A DNA stretch of 8,579 nucleotides from Pseudorhodobacter sp. (GTDB taxonomy: Bacteria > Pseudomonadota > Alphaproteobacteria > Rhodobacterales > Rhodobacteraceae): contig JACMNW010000342.1 in NCBI GenBank assembly GCA_014378345.1, positions 1-8,579 of the forward strand, given 5' to 3'. The notes under the pieces were generated by a model that saw only the letters and a program-made list of their open reading frames with translations, made no database searches and had not been told where the DNA came from. Made by a program: the position numbers and the translations under genes. This document shows, in pieces, positions 1-5,770 of the stretch (positions are counted from its first letter, which is position 1; each line of letters starts with the position of its first letter).

Positions 1-460
1 ATAAAAGTAAACCCATGTAAAAAACTGGCATTGATAGACCGATCTGAAAGGCACCGCGAATGACCGTGTCGGCCGCCTGTTCGCGGCGCAAGGCTGCAAC
101 AAAGGCCAGCGGCACCGACATGATCAACGCAAGAATGGCGGCCATCACAGTCAGCATAAGGGTGACTGGCAGGCGCTGTGCTATCAATTGGGTGACGGGC
201 AGCTTAAGTTGAATTGAATTGCCCAGATTGCCAGTGGCTACCGATTTTACAAACACCGCAAATTGCACGGGGATAGAACGGTCTAATCCAAGCTCGCGGT
301 TAATTCTTTCTACATCGGCATCAAGTGCGCGGTCACCCAGAATGGCGCTTGTCGGATCACCGGGCAACAGTCGGACCAGAATGAAGACGACAATCAGGAT
401 GAAAATCAGTGTCGGAATTAGCTGCAGCAGGCGACGGATCAGAAACAAAGTCATCGACAC
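1..460 (-). CDS. ABC transporter permease, DppB/OppB type, N-terminal part (cut by window edge)
   Basis: This is one inner-membrane subunit of a peptide/nickel-type (family 5) ABC importer; 153 codons are visible and the C-terminal half lies beyond the left edge. Translated leftwards, the protein opens with MTLFLIRRLLQLIPTLIF and a long hydrophobic first helix, then VRLLPGDP, the usual early motif of DppB-like permeases. A periplasmic stretch follows (ERINRELGLDRSIPVQF, then GNLGNS). After that, TLMLTVMAAILALIMSVPLA and a further hydrophobic segment begin the transmembrane permease core. I place the start at GTG 460-458, because TAGGAG at 474-469 lies 8 nt upstream; the next in-frame ATG (454-452) would be 14 nt away. 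It follows the binding-protein gene on the same strand after an 81-nt gap, so the two are probably co-transcribed. Family assignment is firm; the substrate is unknown. Confidence 0.9.
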   Translation of the reverse strand, partial: MSMTLFLIRRLLQLIPTLIFILIVVFILVRLLPGDPTSAILGDRALDADVERINRELGLDRSIPVQFAVFVKSVATGNLGNSIQLKLPVTQLIAQRLPVTLMLTVMAAILALIMSVPLAFVAALRREQAADTVIRGAFQIGLSMPVFYMGLLL

Positions 461-497
461 AGGGACGGCTCCTATTCCTGACGATTTTCAGCAGAAC

Positions 498-521
498 GGC
501 CAGAGGGCGAACCCTCTGCCC
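498..521 (-). promoter_or_regulatory. Intercistronic hairpin with UUCG loop between binding-protein and permease genes
   Basis: On the minus strand the transcript reads CAGAGGG, UUCG, CCCUCUG: a perfect 7-bp stem with a tetraloop, extended by two more pairs beyond one mismatch. No U-run follows it, so it is not a standard intrinsic terminator. Such hairpins just after binding-protein genes commonly protect the upstream message or partly attenuate transcription, giving more binding protein than permease. That role here is inference. Confidence 0.55.
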
Positions 522-541
522 GAAATGTGGCCTATATGTGC

Positions 542-2119
542 TCACTTCTCAAGATAGGCTGACCGGAAGATGTTGTTTCCCAATGGAATTTGTAGGAAAC
601 CCTTGGCCTTCTCACTTAGCGCGACCGGATACGGCGATTCGTACAAGAAGACCATCGGACCATCTGCATTGTGGATTTCTTGGATTTTTGCATATTGCTC
701 CATCCGCTTTGCCACATCACGTTCAGACTGAGACGCCTCAAACAGTTTATCGGCCTCTTCGCTTTTCCAGCCAGAATGTTGCGACTCGATGGTGGGCGAA
801 TAAGCAAAATACGACGTGATCTCACTTGGGTCAGCAATATCGTCCGTCCAGGCCCCGGCGCGCATGGTAAAAGTGCCTGCCCGGTATTGTTCGGTGCGCG
901 CGGCGTTATCGACCTGCTTCAGTTCCAGCTTTACACCAATCGCGGCCCACATTTGTTGCAACGCTGTGGCGATACCCGTTTCATCCTGATTGCCAGCCAG
1001 CACCAGCATATTAGTCGAAAAGCCATCTGGAAATCCGGCCTCGGCCATCAGCGCCTTGGCTTTTTCAAGATCGTAGGGATACAGCGGCCCGGCGCCGGAA
1101 TTCATCGGTGTGGCCGAGGACATAAACGATTTCATCGGTTTGCCGACGCCCATCGTCACGATCTGAATAATCGCGTCTTTGTTGGTGGCATAGTTCAGGG
1201 CCTGCCGGACCTTGGAATTCGATAAAGGATTATCGACACCTTCGATCTGCGGCCGGACATTCAAGGTGATGTATTCAATTTTGGTGGATGGGAAGAGTTC
1301 CATATTGATGCCCGGCGTCGCTTGCAATTCTGCAACGCGGGCGTAAGGAATGAATTCGGCCCCGTCCAACTCGCCCGACTGCAGGCGCAAGATGCGGGTT
1401 GCATCATCCGGAATAACTTCAAATGTCACACCATCGAGGTAGGGCAGCGGTTTGCCATCAGCACCCACGTCCCAATAATACTGGTTTTTCACCAGCTTCA
1501 TCTTGGCACCCCGTTCCCAGCTTTCAAGCACGAAAGGACCCGAACCGACCGGATGTTCCGAGAATGCTTGTGCCTTTTCAGCGTCGGTCGCGCCTGCGGC
1601 GGCTTCGAACAGTTTTTGCGGCAATATTGCAGTATTAAACACTGACAAAGCCGGGATGATCGACGGATCCGCGCGGTTCAGGGTTATAGTAATCGTTCCA
1701 TCGTCAGTGGCCGTGATGTCTTGAATCGCTGACACGAGAAAGCCCCAGATGCCGTTGTCAGGCTTTGCCGCGCGCTTTAACGACCACGCCACATCGGCCC
1801 CCGTGATGGGGGAACCGTCTGAAAATTTGATGCCATCGCGCAGTTTCAATGTAACCGTCAGGCCGTCTTCAGACACGTTCCATTCGGTCGCCAGACCGGC
1901 TTTGACGCCTTGGCCGTCATCCGTTGGAAGCAGCAGGGTGTCGTAGATGTTCGACAAAATCCAGATGTCGACGTTTGCGTCGTTCAAGACCGGATCAAGG
2001 AACAGGCTATCGGCGTAGCGGCCGTAAGTCATCACGCCGCCTCGGTCCTGCGCATAGGCGAGAACGCTGCCGTTTATCAAAAAAGCTGCCGTCAGGGCAG
2101 CGAGTGAGAACGTCTTCAT
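542..2119 (-). CDS. Periplasmic substrate-binding protein of a peptide-type ABC importer (SBP family 5)
   Basis: This is the extracytoplasmic receptor that captures the solute and delivers it to the adjacent permease. The 525-residue length is normal for the DppA/OppA family. Residues 1-23 form a Sec signal peptide (MKTF, hydrophobic core, AYA before QD). No lipobox cysteine is present, so the protein should be free in the periplasm. The mature part shows family-5 landmarks: LATEWNVSEDGLTVTLKLRDG followed by FSDGSPITGADV around residues 77-110, HPVGSGPF near 190, and GELDGAEF in the first lobe. A modest Shine-Dalgarno-like AAGGCGA lies just upstream of the ATG. It is transcribed divergently from the GntR-type regulator gene, which suggests the ligand or a product induces both units. 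The family includes binders of di- and oligopeptides, opines, glutathione, nickel and sugars, so the ligand cannot be named. Confidence 0.94.
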   Translation of the reverse strand: MKTFSLAALTAAFLINGSVLAYAQDRGGVMTYGRYADSLFLDPVLNDANVDIWILSNIYDTLLLPTDDGQGVKAGLATEWNVSEDGLTVTLKLRDGIKFSDGSPITGADVAWSLKRAAKPDNGIWGFLVSAIQDITATDDGTITITLNRADPSIIPALSVFNTAILPQKLFEAAAGATDAEKAQAFSEHPVGSGPFVLESWERGAKMKLVKNQYYWDVGADGKPLPYLDGVTFEVIPDDATRILRLQSGELDGAEFIPYARVAELQATPGINMELFPSTKIEYITLNVRPQIEGVDNPLSNSKVRQALNYATNKDAIIQIVTMGVGKPMKSFMSSATPMNSGAGPLYPYDLEKAKALMAEAGFPDGFSTNMLVLAGNQDETGIATALQQMWAAIGVKLELKQVDNAARTEQYRAGTFTMRAGAWTDDIADPSEITSYFAYSPTIESQHSGWKSEEADKLFEASQSERDVAKRMEQYAKIQEIHNADGPMVFLYESPYPVALSEKAKGFLQIPLGNNIFRSAYLEK

Positions 2120-2145
2120 GTCTTCGCCTTTCGCGTTGGTTTAAC

Positions 2146-2161
2146 TGTTATACAAGCTGTA
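2146..2161. promoter_or_regulatory. Overlapping short palindromes near the binding-protein start (second candidate operator)
   Basis: TGT-TAT-ACA (2146-2154) overlaps TACA-AGC-TGTA (2151-2161). The GT...AC half-site pattern is the general form of many GntR-family operators. The site lies 27-42 bp upstream of the binding-protein start codon, where a bound protein could block transcription leaving a promoter further upstream. Confidence 0.3.
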
Positions 2162-2191
2162 AGGTCACACGATGTTTTCAGTCTGTCAACA

Positions 2192-2204
2192 GCACAGTTT
2201 GTGC
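2192..2204. promoter_or_regulatory. Candidate operator palindrome GCACA-GTT-TGTGC
   Basis: A perfect inverted repeat with 5-bp arms and a 3-bp centre, next to a smaller CTGT-CA-ACAG palindrome at 2183-2192. The heptamer AGCACAG (2191-2197) recurs inverted as CTGTGCT at 2263-2269, on the other side of the candidate promoters. Position and symmetry suit a dimeric GntR-type repressor, but binding is not shown by sequence alone. Confidence 0.4.
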
Positions 2205-2296
2205 CGATTTTCATTGAAAAAGACCCGGAACTGGTGAATTATAGGGCAAATTAGACTGTTTTCTGTGCTATTATGATATATCAGTTAGGATGTGGT

Positions 2297-3289
2297 GTGA
2301 AAATTAAGCTAGATCGAAAGTCAGGGATTTCGCTGCGCCAGCAGATCAAAAGCGCTATCGAGCACGCGGTTTCATTCGGCGATCTGACGCCCGGCTCGGC
2401 CCTGCCTTCCGTGCGGGAGTTGGCCGACCGGGTCGGAGTGGCGCCAATGACGGTCAATAAGGTTTACAGCGATCTCAAGGCTGAAGGGCTTATAGAAGCG
2501 CGGGCCGGGGCGGGAACGTTTGTTTCCCGGAATTTTCTGGTTCAGGCCGGAATGGGTGCAGGGGTCAGTGCGCTGCAAAAAGGCATTGATGGCGTGATTG
2601 ATCAGGCACTTGCGGCGGGTTTGCGGGCCAGGGACATTCAGGCGCTGATTGCGACGCGGCTGGAATACCGCCTTGCTCAAGGCAAACGCAAATCCATTCT
2701 GATGGTGGGGTTGTTTGAGGGGGCGACAGCAAGCTATGCCGAATGTGTGACAGCGCAAGTCGGCGAATTTGCGACTGTGGAGCCGACCACGCTTGGCCAG
2801 ATCGAGGCCGATGCCGCCCTGCGCAGTCGTCTCTCATCCGTTGATCTGATCCTGACCTTTGCCAATCTGCAAGAGGCCGTGGTGGCGTTGATGCCGCGCG
2901 TACCGGTCGTGTCGATCCGCTTTATTCCGTCCGAAGCTACACGTATGGCGCTCGCTTCAATTGATCCGATGGCACGTATTGCCATTGTGTCGCGTTTTGC
3001 CGATTTCCTGCCTGTGCTGACAATGGGTGTTCGTCGGTTTGCCGCCCATGTGAGCAATGTGGTGGTGGCCACGCAGGACGATCCTGCCTTGCCCGAACTG
3101 CTGGCAGACTGCGATGTGATCGTTTTGTCCACCGGGGCTGATGCCGCGGCCCGGCGCGGTCGGCCTGGCGCAACTGCCATCGAATACCGCCACATTCCCG
3201 ACCCCGGCGATATTGATCGTCTGGTCGTGCCATTTGTCACTAAATTTATCGCGGAACCTATTGGTAACGCAAGAAAGGAAGCCTCATGA
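2297..3289 (+). CDS. GntR-type transcriptional regulator with large non-canonical effector domain
   Basis: This is probably the local regulator of both divergent units. Residues 1-76 are a GntR winged helix: SLRQQIKSAIEHAV helix, GSALPSVRELADRVGVAPMT (34-52) as helix-turn-helix, VNKVYSDLKAEGLIEAR recognition helix, and the wing GAGTFVS. The remaining 250 or so residues do not resemble the usual FCD, UTRA or aminotransferase-like partners. After a helical linker they read as alternating strands and helices (KSILMVGLF, VDLILTFAN, VPVVSIRF, MARIAIVSRF, SNVVVATQ, CDVIVLSTG), like a two-lobed Rossmann-like ligand domain. I chose GTG 2297 (330 aa) because AGGA lies 6 nt upstream and family proteins start near KIKLDRKSG. 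An ATG at 2273 would add eight residues but has no Shine-Dalgarno. Its stop overlaps the next start (ATGA), so the regulator is translated with the enzymes it probably controls. The effector is unknown. Confidence 0.88.
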   Translation: MKIKLDRKSGISLRQQIKSAIEHAVSFGDLTPGSALPSVRELADRVGVAPMTVNKVYSDLKAEGLIEARAGAGTFVSRNFLVQAGMGAGVSALQKGIDGVIDQALAAGLRARDIQALIATRLEYRLAQGKRKSILMVGLFEGATASYAECVTAQVGEFATVEPTTLGQIEADAALRSRLSSVDLILTFANLQEAVVALMPRVPVVSIRFIPSEATRMALASIDPMARIAIVSRFADFLPVLTMGVRRFAAHVSNVVVATQDDPALPELLADCDVIVLSTGADAAARRGRPGATAIEYRHIPDPGDIDRLVVPFVTKFIAEPIGNARKEAS

Positions 3290-3987
3290 ATGTGTCGCAG
3301 ATGAATTGGGTGCAAGTGGAAGCCTTCCTGAAGGGCAATGACCTTGCCGTTCTGCCGCTTGGCAGTACCGAACAGCATGCCGGGCTGTCGTTATCAGTTG
3401 ACTCGATCCTTGCTGAAAAGGTGGCGCTTGATGCCGCAGAGCCCTTGGGTTTGCCGGTGTTTCCTGTATTGGCATACGGGGTTACGCCCTACTTTCTGGC
3501 GTATCCCGGTTCAGTCAGTTTGCGGGTGTCTACTTATATCAGCATAGTGCGCGACATATTCGACAGCTTGAAAGCCCAAGGGTTCCGCCGGATTTTTATC
3601 GTCAACGGCCACGGCGGCAATGCGCCGGCAGGAAGTTTTGCAACCGAATGGATGGCTGACAACCCCGGTTGTGCGGTAAAGTTTCACAACTGGTGGAACG
3701 CGCCGCAGACTCTGGCGGCGGTACAGGCCACCGACCCCGTCGCGTCGCATGCGTCTTGGATGGAGAATTTTGCCTGGACACGGCTTAAGGGCGAAATTGC
3801 CCCCAGCCAACGCAAGCCAATGATTGATTTTGAACGAATGCGAGTAATGGGCCCGCAGGCAGTTCGTGACTTTCTGGGGGATGGCAATTTCGGCGGCTAT
3901 TACGAGCGGCCAGATAGCGAAATGCAGGCGATTTGGGATGTGGCGATTGCTGAAACGCGGGCGCTGATGCAAGGGCCGTGGTCTTGA
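3286..3987 (+). CDS. Creatininase-family amidohydrolase, divergent member
   Basis: Likely a cytoplasmic metal-dependent hydrolase acting on a cyclic or linear amide. At 233 residues it is slightly shorter than typical members (about 240-260). Landmarks: PLGSTEQH (24-31) followed by D39, giving metal ligands E29, H31 and D39; IVNGHGGN (105-112) with H109 as a further ligand; and H155-A-S-W-M-E160, which aligns with the HAG.xE segment supplying the last ligand. The loop after EQH is AGLSLSVD rather than the common GPHLPLGTD: it is one residue shorter and lacks the second histidine. This probably marks a separate subfamily, so creatinine should not be assumed as substrate. AAAGGAA at 3274-3280 is a strong ribosome site. 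The start overlaps the regulator stop (ATGA), and the downstream reductase gene overlaps its end. Family assignment is firm; the reaction is unknown. Confidence 0.88.
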   Translation: MNVSQMNWVQVEAFLKGNDLAVLPLGSTEQHAGLSLSVDSILAEKVALDAAEPLGLPVFPVLAYGVTPYFLAYPGSVSLRVSTYISIVRDIFDSLKAQGFRRIFIVNGHGGNAPAGSFATEWMADNPGCAVKFHNWWNAPQTLAAVQATDPVASHASWMENFAWTRLKGEIAPSQRKPMIDFERMRVMGPQAVRDFLGDGNFGGYYERPDSEMQAIWDVAIAETRALMQGPWS

Positions 3988-5018
3988 GCGCAATCCTGAT
4001 CTGGGGGGCCGGAGCCATCGGCGGCACCTTGGGGGCAGCTTTTTTGCGGGCCGGGCATAGCGTAGTGTTCGTAGATAACGTGGCCGCACATGTGGATGCG
4101 ATCAACGCGCAGGGTCTGCGTATTGCCGGCCCGATCTTTGAGGATGTAGTGCATGCCCCTGCCTTTTTGCCAGAAGGTCTGACTGGCCAATTCGATTGTA
4201 TTTTCTTGTGCGTGAAAGCCCTGCATACAACGGCGGCAATCGAGGCGGCTGCCCCGCATCTGACCCGAGACGGCGTAGTCGTGTCCGCCCAGAATGGCTT
4301 GAACGAACTGACGATTGCCCGCGTGATTGGCGTAGACCGAACCATTGGCTGCTTTGTCAATTTCGGCGCGGATTATCTTGACCCCGGCGTGGTGCATTAT
4401 TCCGGCCACGGCGCTGTGGTCATTGGTGAACTTGATGGTACGACGTCGCTACGCATCAGTGAATTGCACCGCCTGATGCAGGATTTTGAACCCAAAGCTG
4501 TACTGACCGATAATATCTGGGGCTATCTTTGGGGTAAATTGGTTTATGGCGCACTGTTGTTTGCGACTGCCCTTACAAACGAGTCTATTGCTGATGTGTT
4601 GGCAAACCCTGCCGCCCGTGATGTCTTGACGAAATTGGGTCAGGAAACGGGCGCGGTTGCAGCCGCCGAAGGGGTGAAAACCGAAGCCTTTGATGGATTC
4701 AACCCTGTCGCCTTCCGGCCCAATGCGGCGCAAACTGCGATTGATACGTCCTTTGATGATATGGTGGCGCACAACCGCCGTTCAACCAAATCTCATTCTG
4801 GCATTTGGCGCGATCTGGCTGTTCGCAAGCGGCAAACTGAAGTTCTGGCGCAGCTCGGGCCAATTTTAGAGGTGGGCGCAAAGCACGATGTTCCCACCCC
4901 ATTGACAGCGCATTTGATCGAATTGGTGCAAGAAATTGAAGCGGGGCGTCGAAGCCTGTCGCTGGAAAATCTGATGGATCTGGCCGCTGCCGGTCCTACG
5001 AAAGGAGCGGTGGCATGA
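3978..5018 (+). CDS. Ketopantoate reductase-like (PanE/ApbA family) dehydrogenase
   Basis: An NAD(P)-dependent oxidoreductase of 346 residues, somewhat longer than E. coli PanE. The N-terminal Rossmann motif is WGAGAIGG (9-16). D33 ends the second strand, which favours NAD over NADP. CVKALHT carries K80 and QNG is at 105-107. The C-terminal helical domain contains WGKLVYG with catalytic-type K187, and R-D-L-A-V-R-K-R-Q-T-E with the conserved late glutamate. The two asparagines that hold ketopantoate in E. coli PanE (N180, N184) align here with G191 and F195, so the substrate is probably a different 2-oxo or 2-hydroxy acid. The start is GTG 3978 or, better spaced from AAGGG at 3971-3975, TTG 3984; either overlaps the creatininase-like gene. 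Its stop overlaps the next start. This is unlikely to be the biosynthetic pantothenate enzyme, given the catabolic surroundings. Confidence 0.87.
   Translation: MVLSAILIWGAGAIGGTLGAAFLRAGHSVVFVDNVAAHVDAINAQGLRIAGPIFEDVVHAPAFLPEGLTGQFDCIFLCVKALHTTAAIEAAAPHLTRDGVVVSAQNGLNELTIARVIGVDRTIGCFVNFGADYLDPGVVHYSGHGAVVIGELDGTTSLRISELHRLMQDFEPKAVLTDNIWGYLWGKLVYGALLFATALTNESIADVLANPAARDVLTKLGQETGAVAAAEGVKTEAFDGFNPVAFRPNAAQTAIDTSFDDMVAHNRRSTKSHSGIWRDLAVRKRQTEVLAQLGPILEVGAKHDVPTPLTAHLIELVQEIEAGRRSLSLENLMDLAAAGPTKGAVA
5001..5007 (+). promoter_or_regulatory. Strong ribosome binding site AAAGGAG for the SDR gene
   Basis: AAAGGAG sits 7 nt before ATG 5015, within the 3' end of the upstream reductase gene. It fixes the SDR start and indicates efficient re-initiation at the ATGA overlap. 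It is the best Shine-Dalgarno match that I found in the operon. Confidence 0.6.
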
Positions 5019-5770
5019 ATATCGGGTTCAGCGGCAAGACCGTTCTGATTACCGGCGCTGCACACGGATTTGGCAGGGCAATGTCGCTGGCCTTCGCCGC
5101 GAACGGTGCGCGGGTGTTCGCGCTGGATGTAAATGCAGAAGGTTTGGCGGAAACGGCGCGCCTCGGCAGCGCTATTGAAGGTGTGATTGTTGACGTTGGC
5201 AACCGCGATATGGTGCAGCAAGCAGTGCAGCAGATTGCCTCGGTGTCGGACAGCATCGACATTCTGGTGAACAATGCGGGTGGGGTGTGCGGTCAGGCAG
5301 GACGCCCGATCGAAGTGATTACCGCCGCTGATTGGCAGACTATTTTTGATGTAAACCTGTCGGGGTCGTTCTTTATGGCGCAGGCGGTTGCGCCGGTGAT
5401 GAAACGTCAATTGAAAGGCAGGATCATCAATATATCCAGTGGCGCAGGCCGCACGATCAGCCTGACGGGAATTCAGGCCTATGCCAGCGCAAAAGCAGGG
5501 CAAATCGGTTTGACGCGGCAACTGGCGCATGAACTTGGCCCGTTTGGCATTACGGTGAACTGCATTGCACCTGGGTTCATACGATCCAATCCCACAACCG
5601 AAGTGCAATGGGAAAAAATGGGCGAGGATGGTCAGGCGGCGCTGCTGAATCAGATCGCCATGCGCAAGTTGGGAACGCCGGATGACATTTCTAATGCTGC
5701 GATGTTCTTTGCATCCGATCTTGCCGGTTGGATCACCGGCGAATGTCTGGGTGTGGACGGCGGCAAATGA
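5015..5770 (+). CDS. SDR-family NAD-dependent dehydrogenase/reductase
   Basis: A classical short-chain dehydrogenase of 251 residues, the usual length for the family and cytoplasmic. Visible motifs in order: cofactor loop TGAAHGFG (13-20); acidic D38 at the end of strand 2, expected for NAD(H) use; NNAG at 86-89; N114 in DVNLSGSF; the active-site serine in ISSGAG (141-142); Y156 and K160 in YASAK; the PGFIRSNPT substrate-loop entry after NCIA; and the terminal WITGECLGVDGG typical of FabG-like members. It would interconvert a hydroxyl and a carbonyl on a pathway intermediate. With the acidic residue and the catabolic setting I favour oxidation, but this is inference. It overlaps the reductase gene before it (ATGA at 5015) and the peptidase gene after it (ATGA at 5767). 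FabG-like SDRs cannot be assigned a substrate from motifs alone. Confidence 0.92.
   Translation: MNIGFSGKTVLITGAAHGFGRAMSLAFAANGARVFALDVNAEGLAETARLGSAIEGVIVDVGNRDMVQQAVQQIASVSDSIDILVNNAGGVCGQAGRPIEVITAADWQTIFDVNLSGSFFMAQAVAPVMKRQLKGRIINISSGAGRTISLTGIQAYASAKAGQIGLTRQLAHELGPFGITVNCIAPGFIRSNPTTEVQWEKMGEDGQAALLNQIAMRKLGTPDDISNAAMFFASDLAGWITGECLGVDGGK

Larger units (their letters stand above)
2120..2296. promoter_or_regulatory. Divergent promoter region between binding-protein and regulator genes
   Basis: This AT-richer spacer contains both promoters and no gene. Candidate elements: for the regulator operon (+), TTGAAA at 2214-2219 and AATTAT at 2237-2242, 17 bp apart; for the transporter unit (-), a perfect TATAAT at 2243-2238 without a clear -35, or alternatively TTGACA at 2189-2184 without a good -10. 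The two -10 candidates overlap head to head, which would let one bound regulator control both directions. The elements are visible; their assignment is inference. Confidence 0.5.

Noticed and set aside
498..521. Intrinsic terminator between binding-protein and permease genes
   Set aside because: The stem is good but no U-run follows it on the transcribed strand, and the permease gene follows closely with its own ribosome site.
671..1225. 184-codon open frame on the plus strand
   Set aside because: It is antisense to the binding-protein gene, which has a full family-5 signature and signal peptide; the product has no recognisable domain.
2273..2296. Upstream ATG start for the regulator
   Set aside because: It has no ribosome site and adds residues absent from typical GntR N-termini; GTG 2297 has AGGA 6 nt upstream. 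It remains possible.
2734..3378. 214-codon open frame on the minus strand
   Set aside because: It is antisense to the regulator and the start of the creatininase-like gene, with low-complexity Ala/Ser/Thr/Arg content and no motif.
5728..5766. Longer start for the M20 peptidase
   Set aside because: The extra 13 residues fall inside the SDR gene end, are Arg/Gly-rich and unlike family N-termini; ATG 5767 gives a standard ATGA overlap.
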